DNA of 64,000 nucleotides from contig CACEJU010000004.1 of the NCBI GenBank assembly GCA_902559885.1, positions 1 to 64,000 on the forward strand, in the 5' to 3' direction. Position 1 is the stretch's first letter. Each line of letters opens with the position of its first letter. The notes below the pieces were generated by a model that was not told where the DNA came from, made no database searches, and was given only the letters and a program-made list of their open reading frames with translations. Both the position numbers and the translations under genes were made by a program. This document shows, piece after piece, positions 7,729-15,987 of this stretch. The stretch comes from an uncultured SAR86 cluster bacterium (GTDB lineage Bacteria; Pseudomonadota; Gammaproteobacteria; Magnimaribacterales; D2472).

Positions 7729-10365
7729 TTGAATAAAAACGACATAGACCCGATAGAAACTCAAGAATGGCTTGAATCTATTAATAGTGTAATTGAAGAA
7801 GAGGGTATTGAAAGAGCATCATATATCCTAACTAAGTTGGCCGAGAGGCTAAATCAAGATGGGGCAATTCCTTCATACAACCTTACTACTCCATTTAGAA
7901 ATTCTATTCCAGTTAAAGAGGAGGCGCAGATGCCTGGTGATCTTTTTATGGAAAGGAAGATTCGCTCATTAATTAGATGGAATGCACTTGCAATGGTGCT
8001 TAGGGCTAATAAAAATGATGATGACTTAGGTGGCCATATTTCAACTTTTTCATCCGCTGCGACTTTATATGATGTTGGTTTTAATTATTTTTTTAGAGGT
8101 TCTGATGATGGTCTCGAAGATTTAATTTACTTTCAAGGACACTCATCACCTGGTATTTATGCCAGGAGTTTTCTTGAGGGATACCTTAATGAAGAGGATT
8201 TAGATAATTTCAGAAGAGAGGTTGATAAGCCTGGATTATCTTCTTATCCACATCCTTGGCTCATGCCAAATTATTGGCAGTTCCCAACTGTCTCTATGGG
8301 GCTTGGTCCAATTATGGGTATTTATCAGGCTCATGTTATGAGGTATATGTCTGCAAGAGGCCTCGTTCCAAGAAATGATAGAAAGGTATGGGTATTTTGT
8401 GGTGATGGTGAGATGGATGAACCGGAATCCAAAGGTGCAATTGCCTTAGCCGGAAGAGAAAATTTAGAAAATTTAATTTTTGTTATTAACTGTAATCTTC
8501 AAAGACTCGATGGTCCTGTAAGAGGAAATGGCAAAATTATACAAGAGCTTGAAGGTGCATTTAGAGGATGTGGTTGGAATGTTATTAAAGTTGTTTGGGG
8601 TAGATTTTGGGATCCCTTAATTGCTAAAGATAAAGAAGGAAAGCTTCAAGAACTTATGGATCATGTTGTTGATGGAGAGCTTCAAAATTTCAAAGCAAAG
8701 GGTGGCGCTTATACAAGAGATAACTTTTTCGCACAAAACCCTGATGTGCTAGAAATGGTATCTGATTTAACCGATGAAGATATTTATAGATTAAATAGAG
8801 GTGGTCATGATCCATATAAAGTTTATGCAGCTTATCATAAAGCTGTTAATTCTAAAGGTGCTCCTACAGTCATCCTTGCCTTAACAACTAAAGGTTATGG
8901 GACTGGATCAAGAGAAGCTGACAATACAACACACCAAGTCAAAAAGCTTTCAATGGATAATATAAAATCATTTAGAGATAGGTTTGATATTCCAGTTTCT
9001 GATGATGATATTGAAAATATACCTTATGTAAAACCTCCAAAAGATTCTCCTGAAATTCAATATTTATTGAAAACTAGAGAAAAACTAGGCGGGCCAATTC
9101 CAAGAAGAAGAGATGATTTTAAAGCCTTGCCCGAGGCTGATAGTAAAGCTTTTGATAAGTTTAATAATGGCAGTGGAGACAGAAAATTATCTACAACCAT
9201 GGCAAGCGTTAGAATTATTACTGATCTTTTAAAAGATAAAGGAATTGGTGAAAGAATTGTTCCAATAGTTCCTGATGAAGCAAGAACCTTTGGAATGGAA
9301 GGCTTATTTAGACAAATTGGTATATATTCATCCGAAGGTCAAAAATATAACCCCGAAGATGCTGATAAAGTAATGTGGTACAAAGAGTCACGAGATGGGG
9401 TCATGCTTGAAGAGGGTATCACTGAGTCAGGAGCATTTTCTGCATGGATAGCATTAGCTACAGCATACTCTAATTATGATTTCCCAATGATTCCAATTTA
9501 TTTATTTTATTCAATGTTTGGTTTTCAACGTATTCATGATTTAGCTTGGGCAGCTGGTGATTCTCAAGCAAGAGGCTTCTTAATTGGTGCAACCTCAGGA
9601 AGAACAACATTAAATGGTGAGGGACTTCAACATCAAGATGGCCATAGCCATATTTTCTCTTCAACAATACCAAATTGTTTGTCATATGATCCTACCTACG
9701 CTTATGAAGTAGCAACAATTTTTAAAGATGGCATTCAAAAAATGTATGTAGAGAAAAAGAATTGTTTCTATTACATAACAGTAATGAATGAGAATTATGA
9801 TCATCCAGAGAAACCAGATGGTTGTGAAGATGGAATTATAAAAGGCTTATATAAATTAAAAGAAGCCGAAAATCCCTCTGTTCGTTTGGTTGGCTCTGGA
9901 TCAATTTTAAGAGAATCCGTTAAAGCAGTTGAAGTTTTGTCTAAATATAAGATAAATGCTGAAGTTTGGAGCGCAACAAGTTTCAACTTACTCAGAAAAG
10001 ATGGAATGGAAGTTGAAAGAGAGAATAGATTGAACCCAACAAAAGAAGCTAAAATTCCATATGTTACAAAACAATTCTCTGACTCAGACACACCAATAAT
10101 TGCATCTACTGATTATATGAGATCCTATGCTGAGCAAATTAGACCTTATATAGATTCAGAATATTATGTTCTTGGAACAGACGGTTATGGAAGAAGTGAT
10201 TCCAGAGAATCATTGAGAAGCTTTTTTGAAATTGATGCAAATAATATTGCAGCTACTGCCGCATATGCATTATTTAAAAAAGGTGATATTGACAAAAAAG
10301 AGGTAAACAAAATCTATAAAGATTTAGGTATTGATGCATCAAAACCAAATCCATGGGAAGTTTAA
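7729..10365 (+). CDS. aceE: Pyruvate dehydrogenase E1 component (homodimeric type)
   Basis: 878 residues, the length of the single-chain E1 of gammaproteobacteria. The thiamine diphosphate motif begins GDGEMDEPESKGA at residue 225 and closes near INCNLQRLDGP. Other hallmarks are QGHSSPGIYARSFLEG and GEGLQHQDGHSH. It decarboxylates pyruvate and passes the acetyl group to AceF. The start is TTG at 7729 with GAGGG about 8 bases upstream; no ATG gives the conserved N terminus. aceF begins directly after the stop codon. No lpd (E3) gene follows, so E3 must be encoded elsewhere. Confidence 0.96.
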   Translation: MNKNDIDPIETQEWLESINSVIEEEGIERASYILTKLAERLNQDGAIPSYNLTTPFRNSIPVKEEAQMPGDLFMERKIRSLIRWNALAMVLRANKNDDDLGGHISTFSSAATLYDVGFNYFFRGSDDGLEDLIYFQGHSSPGIYARSFLEGYLNEEDLDNFRREVDKPGLSSYPHPWLMPNYWQFPTVSMGLGPIMGIYQAHVMRYMSARGLVPRNDRKVWVFCGDGEMDEPESKGAIALAGRENLENLIFVINCNLQRLDGPVRGNGKIIQELEGAFRGCGWNVIKVVWGRFWDPLIAKDKEGKLQELMDHVVDGELQNFKAKGGAYTRDNFFAQNPDVLEMVSDLTDEDIYRLNRGGHDPYKVYAAYHKAVNSKGAPTVILALTTKGYGTGSREADNTTHQVKKLSMDNIKSFRDRFDIPVSDDDIENIPYVKPPKDSPEIQYLLKTREKLGGPIPRRRDDFKALPEADSKAFDKFNNGSGDRKLSTTMASVRIITDLLKDKGIGERIVPIVPDEARTFGMEGLFRQIGIYSSEGQKYNPEDADKVMWYKESRDGVMLEEGITESGAFSAWIALATAYSNYDFPMIPIYLFYSMFGFQRIHDLAWAAGDSQARGFLIGATSGRTTLNGEGLQHQDGHSHIFSSTIPNCLSYDPTYAYEVATIFKDGIQKMYVEKKNCFYYITVMNENYDHPEKPDGCEDGIIKGLYKLKEAENPSVRLVGSGSILRESVKAVEVLSKYKINAEVWSATSFNLLRKDGMEVERENRLNPTKEAKIPYVTKQFSDSDTPIIASTDYMRSYAEQIRPYIDSEYYVLGTDGYGRSDSRESLRSFFEIDANNIAATAAYALFKKGDIDKKEVNKIYKDLGIDASKPNPWEV

Positions 10366-11949
10366 ATGTCCATTGAAATTATAAATATTCCAGACCTTGG
10401 TGAAGTTGAAGAAGTTGAAGTAATTGAAATATCAGTTGATGTTGGTCAAGAAGTAGAAAACGAAGATACTATTATTGTTTTAGAAAGCGATAAAGCAGCA
10501 ATGGAGATACCAGCCTCAAAACAAGGCAAAATCTCCAAGCTTTTAGTAAATATTGGAGATAAAGTTACTGAAGGAATGCCATTTCTTGAAATTGAAACGC
10601 AAGATGGTGAAAAAGAAATTTCAAGTGAAGATAAATCTAAAACAATTGAAGAAAAAAATGTGTCTAGTGAAGAGACTAATGATATTTCAGTAGAGCCTGG
10701 AACGCCTGAATTAATAACTTTAAACATACCAGACTTAGGTGAGGTTGATGAGGTAGAAGTTATCGAAATTTCGTCATCTGTTAATAAAGAGGTTGGAGAA
10801 GATGAGCCTATTGTAGTTCTAGAAAGCGATAAGGCAGCAATGGAAATACCTGCATCAGTTCCAGGAGTAATAAAAAAAATTCATGTAAAAGTAGGGGATA
10901 AAGTCAAAGAGGGTATGCCTTTTATCGATATCGAAACTATTTCAGTAAGAAAAGAAGCTGTACCTACTAAAGAGGATGTTTCAAAGAATATAGAGCCTAC
11001 TTCTCAGGTAAATTCAGTACAAAAATCAAAACCTCAACAACAAAGTGTTCAACATAAAGCTGGAAAATCTCACGCAGGGCCAGCAGTTAGAAAATTAGCA
11101 AGGGAATTTGGAGTTGATTTAAAGCTTGTCACGCCTACCGGACCAAAAGGAAGAATATTAAAAGAAGATTTACATGTTTATGTATCCAATAAACTTAACA
11201 ATCCAGATCAAGGCGGAATACAAGTATCGCAACCTGATATTGATTACTCAAAATGGGGAGAAATTGAAACCAAGCCACTATCAAAGTTTCAAAAAACTGC
11301 TAGTGATAACCTTCACTCCTCATGGGTTAACATACCTCATGTCACCCAACATGATGAGGCGAATATAACTGATCTTCTAGACTTTAGAAAAAAAGCTAAC
11401 TCAGAGCATTCATTAAAAATTTCTCCTCTAGCTTATATTATTAAAATTACTGCTGAGACACTTAAAGATTTCCCTGAATTTAACTCGTCTTTATCAGCTA
11501 ATCTTCAAGATTTAGTGTATAAAAAATATATTAATATTGGTATTGCTGTAGATACTCCTAACGGCTTGATTGTTCCGAATATAAAAAATACAGATAAGCT
11601 GAATGTTCGAGAAATTTCTGATGAAGTATTTAGATTGGCAAAAGCTGCAAAGGACAGAAAGCTTAAGGTCGAAGAGCTAAAAGGGGCAACTTTTACAATA
11701 TCTTCATTAAGTGGAATTGGAGGTAAATTCTTTACTCCTATAATTAATCCGCCAGAGGTTGGAATTCTTGGTTTATCTAAAACTTTTGAAGGCCTTTCAT
11801 TAGAAAATGAAAAAGTTGAAGTCAACATGATGTTGCCTATGTCACTTTCTTATGATCACAGAGTTATAAATGGAGCATATGCTGCAAAATTTATATCTAA
11901 ACTTTCAGAAAATTTATCTAATTCAGATAATTATAAAGAAATTTTTTAA
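10366..11949 (+). CDS. aceF: Dihydrolipoamide acetyltransferase, pyruvate dehydrogenase E2
   Basis: 527 residues. Two N-terminal lipoyl domains (about 1-78 and 119-195), each with ESDKAAMEIPAS carrying the lipoylated Lys, are joined by acidic Ser/Glu-rich linkers. A peripheral-subunit-binding domain follows (GPAVRKLAREFGVDL, GPKGRILKEDL, about 238-277), then the acetyltransferase core ending in SYDHRVINGA with the catalytic His. It moves the acetyl group from lipoate to CoA in the PDH core. The two lipoyl domains are near copies of one another, as is usual in this family (E. coli has three). Confidence 0.95.
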   Translation: MSIEIINIPDLGEVEEVEVIEISVDVGQEVENEDTIIVLESDKAAMEIPASKQGKISKLLVNIGDKVTEGMPFLEIETQDGEKEISSEDKSKTIEEKNVSSEETNDISVEPGTPELITLNIPDLGEVDEVEVIEISSSVNKEVGEDEPIVVLESDKAAMEIPASVPGVIKKIHVKVGDKVKEGMPFIDIETISVRKEAVPTKEDVSKNIEPTSQVNSVQKSKPQQQSVQHKAGKSHAGPAVRKLAREFGVDLKLVTPTGPKGRILKEDLHVYVSNKLNNPDQGGIQVSQPDIDYSKWGEIETKPLSKFQKTASDNLHSSWVNIPHVTQHDEANITDLLDFRKKANSEHSLKISPLAYIIKITAETLKDFPEFNSSLSANLQDLVYKKYINIGIAVDTPNGLIVPNIKNTDKLNVREISDEVFRLAKAAKDRKLKVEELKGATFTISSLSGIGGKFFTPIINPPEVGILGLSKTFEGLSLENEKVEVNMMLPMSLSYDHRVINGAYAAKFISKLSENLSNSDNYKEIF

Positions 11950-11950
11950 A

Positions 11951-11965
11951 TGTAATTATTTTACA
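11951..11965. promoter_or_regulatory. Predicted HexR operator before zwf
   Basis: TGTAATTATTTTACA (TGTAA-N5-TTACA) starts one base after the aceF stop. It lies 3 bases before a possible -35 (TAAACA, 11969-11974), which has a 17-base spacer to TATATT at 11992-11997. The geometry is nearly that seen at aceE. Confidence 0.75.
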
Positions 11966-11968
11966 TAT

Positions 11969-11997
11969 TAAACAAAATATCCTCTATTTTGTATATT
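11969..11997 (+). promoter_or_regulatory. Possible promoter of the zwf-edd-eda-glucan operon
   Basis: -35 TAAACA (4 of 6), 17-base spacer, -10 TATATT (5 of 6). Start would be near 12004, leaving a leader of about 90 bases that contains a short open frame (12051-12116). By-eye prediction only. Confidence 0.4.
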
Positions 11998-12050
11998 ATT
12001 AACATCATTTAATATAAAATTGATATCATAAACTTAAGGGAGATAGGTTT

Positions 12051-12116
12051 ATGGTATTTCAAAAATTATCTCTGTATTTTAAAGGTGGTATATATGTCGG
12101 ATGTAGAAAAGCTTAA
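12051..12116 (+). CDS. Possible 21-residue leader ORF overlapping the zwf start
   Basis: ATG at 12051 is preceded by a strong Shine-Dalgarno-like AAGGGAGATAGG ending 3 bases before it. The frame encodes 21 residues (MVFQKLSLYFKGG...) and stops 23 bases inside zwf in another frame. It could couple translation to zwf or be chance. No family resemblance seen. Confidence 0.3.
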   Translation: MVFQKLSLYFKGGIYVGCRKA

Positions 12117-13551
12117 TACATTTAATTTATATATTTTTGGAGGAACTGGCGATCTTGCAAATAGAAAACTATTACCAGCTCTTTTTAGGCAATTTATTCT
12201 TGGAAGTTTCTCAGATCAAAGCAATATAACAGGCATAGGCACTAAAGAATTATCTGAAGAAGACTATCTTAATATTGTTCAAAATTCACTTCAGAAACAT
12301 AGCGACTTATACTCAGATGAACTATGGCAAAAATTCTCAAATAAACTTACATACAAAAAAATAGATATCAATAATGATGAGGATTGGAAAAATTTTGAGC
12401 CTCAATCAATTGATGCTGTAAAAATATTTTATTTGGCCATACCTCCATCATTATATGAATCGATCTCAAGTAAATTGCATTCATACCAATGCATTGATGA
12501 AAAGTCACGTATCGTTGTTGAAAAACCAATTGGTTCAGATTTAGAGACTGCAAAAAAAATAAATGACAGTCTATCAATTGGATTTTCAGAAAATCAAATT
12601 TACAGAATTGATCACTACTTAGGAAAAGAAGCGGTTCAAAATTTATTAGCTTTAAGATTTGGCAATATTATCTTTGAGCAAAGCTGGTCCAATAGAGCTA
12701 TTGATCATGTACAGATTACCGTTGCTGAAGATCTTGGTGTAGAGGATAGAGGTAATTACTATGACAAGACAGGTGCCCTTAAAGACATGATTCAAAATCA
12801 TTTAATTCAAATTTTATGCCTCATAGCTATGGAGCCACCAGTATCTATTAATAGCGAATCTGTAAGGGATGAAAAGCTTAAGGTATTAAAATCTTTAGCT
12901 CCATTTGATTTAAATAATATTAAAACTAATTCTGTAAGAGCGAGATATTCTGAGGGTGTTTATAACAAAGAGGCTGTTAAGGCTTATATCGATGAAGATG
13001 GTGTAGAAGAAACTAATAATACTGAAACATTTGTAGCTCTAAAATTATTTATAAATAATTGGAGATGGTCCGGAGTGCCGTTTTTTTTAAGAACTGGCAA
13101 AAGAATGAAAAAAAAGGTTTCTGAGATTGTTGTTAGATACAAGAACATTCCGCATAACATCTTTTCTTCAGATGCAAAAGTTCACTCTAATCAATTAGTT
13201 CTTAGAATCCATCCTGATGAAGGGGTGGATTTAAAATTAAATACAAAAGAACCTTCAGTGTCAGGATTCAACCTTGAAGAACTTCCTCTTGATTTAAACC
13301 TTCAGGATTATTATGAAATGGGTCACCAAGATTGTTATGAAAGGTTATTACTTGATGTTATCAAGGGCAATCAGGCACTATTTGTTAGAAAAGATGAAAT
13401 TGAAGCATCATGGGAGTGGATAGATAGCATTACAAAACTATGGAATTCTGAAGATATACCTATGGATGAATATAGCTCAGGTAGCTGGGGACCATCATCA
13501 TCAGAATTAATGCTATCAAAAGAAAATAAGAAATGGATTGATAAAAATTAA
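12094..13551 (+). CDS. zwf: Glucose-6-phosphate 1-dehydrogenase
   Basis: 485 residues from ATG 12094, chosen because AAGGTGG lies 5 bases upstream; a GTG nine bases earlier is less well placed. The N-terminal dinucleotide site is FGGTGDLANRKLLPALF, the catalytic signature is RIDHYLGKEAVQN, and RTGKRM is near the C-terminal substrate site. It oxidises glucose 6-phosphate to 6-phosphogluconolactone, feeding Pgl and Edd. First gene of the long co-directional run reaching 30,397, with a HexR operator upstream. Confidence 0.96.
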   Translation: MSDVEKLNTFNLYIFGGTGDLANRKLLPALFRQFILGSFSDQSNITGIGTKELSEEDYLNIVQNSLQKHSDLYSDELWQKFSNKLTYKKIDINNDEDWKNFEPQSIDAVKIFYLAIPPSLYESISSKLHSYQCIDEKSRIVVEKPIGSDLETAKKINDSLSIGFSENQIYRIDHYLGKEAVQNLLALRFGNIIFEQSWSNRAIDHVQITVAEDLGVEDRGNYYDKTGALKDMIQNHLIQILCLIAMEPPVSINSESVRDEKLKVLKSLAPFDLNNIKTNSVRARYSEGVYNKEAVKAYIDEDGVEETNNTETFVALKLFINNWRWSGVPFFLRTGKRMKKKVSEIVVRYKNIPHNIFSSDAKVHSNQLVLRIHPDEGVDLKLNTKEPSVSGFNLEELPLDLNLQDYYEMGHQDCYERLLLDVIKGNQALFVRKDEIEASWEWIDSITKLWNSEDIPMDEYSSGSWGPSSSELMLSKENKKWIDKN

Positions 13552-13553
13552 TA

Positions 13554-15350
13554 ATGACAGCAAAGCAAGAAATACAAAAGATAGCAAATGATATTGAATC
13601 ACGGAGTAGGGATTTAAGAAAAAGCTACTTAGGTAAAATAAATCAACAGAAAATTGATTCATCTAAGGCAAAAAGCAATATGGGGTGTAGTAATTTTGCG
13701 CATGCATTCGCAGCATGTGATAAAGGACAGCAATCCCAAGCAGCTGATGGAGCGCCTGTTATAGGTATCGTTAATGCATACAATGATATGTTGTCAGCTC
13801 ATGAGCCGCTAAAAGATTATCCTGACATAATAAAAGAAACCGCTATTAAAAATAACTCTATAGCAAGAGTTGCAGCTGGTGTTCCAGCAATGTGTGATGG
13901 CATTACGCAAGGTGAGCCAGGCATGGAACTTTCTTTATTTAGTAGAGATGTAATTGCTATGTCTACGGCTGTTGGATTTTCTCACAATGTATTTGATGCA
14001 GGTTTATGTTTAGGTGTATGCGATAAGATTGTACCTGGTTTGGTTATTGGGGCTTTAAGTTTTGGGCATTTACCAATTGGATTTATACCTGCTGGGCCTA
14101 TGTCTACAGGATTATCAAATAAAGAAAAGGCTGAAAATAGAAAGAAATTTACAGCAGGTGAAATTGATAGATCTGCTCTAATTGCAAGTGAGCAGGCTTC
14201 GTATCACTCTTCTGGTACATGTACTTTTTATGGAACGGCTAATACTAACCAATTGATAATTGAAACCATGGGGCTGCAGCTACCAAGTGCTTCATTCACA
14301 CCTCCTGGAACAAATACAAGAAAACTACTAATTGAAAAAACAGTTACTTCAGTATTAGATTTAAATAAAAAAGATTCTTCATTAGGTGAAATGTTAGATG
14401 TTAAAAGCTGGGTTAATGGATTAGTTGCTCTTTTAGGAAGTGGAGGCTCTACCAATCTAACAATTCACATGCTCGCAATGGCAAGAGCTGGAGGATTTCA
14501 CATTACCTTAGATGACATTAATGCATTATCAAACATTGTCCCAACAATAGCTTCAGTTTATCCAAATGGATCTGCTGATGTTAATGAGTTTCATAATGCG
14601 GGTGGAGTTGCATCTTTAATTGGTTCCTTATTGGATGGGGGATATCTATTTGATGATGTTTCAACAATTCTTGGAAGCGGTCTAGAGAAATATGCAAATA
14701 AATTAGAAGTTAAAGATAATAACTTGTACTGGGAAAATAGATCTGTAATCAAAGATCAATCTATTATAAGAGATACTAATAATCCTTTTAGAAGCTCAGG
14801 CGGTATTAAGGTTATTGATGGTAATATCGGCAGAGGTATTATTAAGGTATCTGCTTTAGAGGACTCAGAGAAAAAAATCACAGCACCAGCAAAAGTTTTT
14901 CAAAGTCAGGAAGAGGTTATACAAGCTTTTGAAAATGATGAATTGAATGCAGATACTATTGTAGTTATTAAAGGCCAAGGCCCTTCAGCTAATGGTATGC
15001 CAGAGCTTCATAAGCTAACGTCTATTGTTGGAGTTTTGAGGGCCAGAGGACATGAGATTGCTCTTGTTACAGATGGAAGAATGTCTGGCGCGTCAGGAAG
15101 TTTTCCTGCGATTATTCATATTCACCCCGAAGCAGCGAAGGGCGGTAATATAGGCAAGATTAGAGATAATGACTCATTAACTATTAATTTAGCAACTGGT
15201 AACCTAGATATTGATTTATCTGAAGATGAGTTGAACTTAAGATCAGTAGAGCTTAATCCAATTTCTCAAGAAGGAGTTGGAAGAGAGTTGTTTAATATTT
15301 TCCGAAACTCTGTTACTGACGTTGATGATGGGGCTTCAGTATTTGATTGA
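13554..15350 (+). CDS. edd: Phosphogluconate dehydratase
   Basis: 598 residues of the IlvD/Edd dehydratase family. Segments AACDKGQQ, GIVNAYNDMLSAHEPL, GVPAMCDGITQGEPGMELS and SFGHLPIGFIPAGPMSTG hold the conserved Cys residues of the 4Fe-4S cluster and active site; VTDGRMSGASGSFPA is the C-terminal signature. It dehydrates 6-phosphogluconate to KDPG, the HexR effector. The PMSTG and FGHLP wording favours Edd over dihydroxyacid dehydratase, and zwf/eda flank it at 2 bases and 1 base. ATG follows the zwf stop after two bases. Confidence 0.95.
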   Translation: MTAKQEIQKIANDIESRSRDLRKSYLGKINQQKIDSSKAKSNMGCSNFAHAFAACDKGQQSQAADGAPVIGIVNAYNDMLSAHEPLKDYPDIIKETAIKNNSIARVAAGVPAMCDGITQGEPGMELSLFSRDVIAMSTAVGFSHNVFDAGLCLGVCDKIVPGLVIGALSFGHLPIGFIPAGPMSTGLSNKEKAENRKKFTAGEIDRSALIASEQASYHSSGTCTFYGTANTNQLIIETMGLQLPSASFTPPGTNTRKLLIEKTVTSVLDLNKKDSSLGEMLDVKSWVNGLVALLGSGGSTNLTIHMLAMARAGGFHITLDDINALSNIVPTIASVYPNGSADVNEFHNAGGVASLIGSLLDGGYLFDDVSTILGSGLEKYANKLEVKDNNLYWENRSVIKDQSIIRDTNNPFRSSGGIKVIDGNIGRGIIKVSALEDSEKKITAPAKVFQSQEEVIQAFENDELNADTIVVIKGQGPSANGMPELHKLTSIVGVLRARGHEIALVTDGRMSGASGSFPAIIHIHPEAAKGGNIGKIRDNDSLTINLATGNLDIDLSEDELNLRSVELNPISQEGVGRELFNIFRNSVTDVDDGASVFD

Positions 15351-15351
15351 G

Positions 15352-15963
15352 ATGAAAGAAATATTTAAAAAATACAAACTTATTCCATTAGCAACTCTTA
15401 AATCAAAAGAAGAAGTTAAAAATATTTCAAGATTACTCCTTGATAATAATATTCCAATTTTTGAATTAACTTTAAGAGATTCAGCGGTATATGACATTGC
15501 AGATGAGTTTCAAAACTTTCCCGAAATCAATCTTGGAATAGGAACCATAAAGACAAGATCAGATATTGATTTTGCAAAAAGTATTGGAGCTAAGTTTGGT
15601 ATATCGCCAGGATTTAATCACGAGCTTTCAGAATATGCACATAAAAATGATTTTATTTTAATTCCAGGCGTTATTACTCCAAGTGAAGTTCTTCAAGCTA
15701 TTTCTAGTGGGCATGACATCTTAAAGTTTTTCCCTGCTGAAGCGTTTAATGGCTTAAGTGTTTTAAAAGGTTATCAAAATGTTTTCCAAGGAATTAGCTT
15801 TATGCCTACAGGTGGTATTAATAATAATAACATGCAAGATTATCTAGAATTAGATAATGTAATAGCTGTTGGAGCTTCATCATTATTGCCTCAGGAATTA
15901 ATTGCTTCAAAAGATTGGGATCAACTAGATGCTAGATTAAAAAACCATTTAATTTATACATAA
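15352..15963 (+). CDS. eda: KDPG aldolase
   Basis: 203 residues from ATG 15352, one base after the edd stop; upstream starts within edd would add a non-homologous tail. TIM-barrel class I aldolase: PLATLKSKEEV start, FELTLRDSAV with the active-site Glu region, LGIGTIKT, GAKFGISPGFN, and KFFPAEAFNG with the phosphate site, FMPTGGIN near the end. In this family the Schiff-base Lys lies in the KFFPAE strand. It cleaves KDPG to pyruvate and glyceraldehyde 3-phosphate, completing the Entner-Doudoroff pathway and removing the HexR ligand. Confidence 0.93.
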   Translation: MKEIFKKYKLIPLATLKSKEEVKNISRLLLDNNIPIFELTLRDSAVYDIADEFQNFPEINLGIGTIKTRSDIDFAKSIGAKFGISPGFNHELSEYAHKNDFILIPGVITPSEVLQAISSGHDILKFFPAEAFNGLSVLKGYQNVFQGISFMPTGGINNNNMQDYLELDNVIAVGASSLLPQELIASKDWDQLDARLKNHLIYT

Positions 15964-15987
15964 CATTAAATATTGGGAGAGGTAAAA

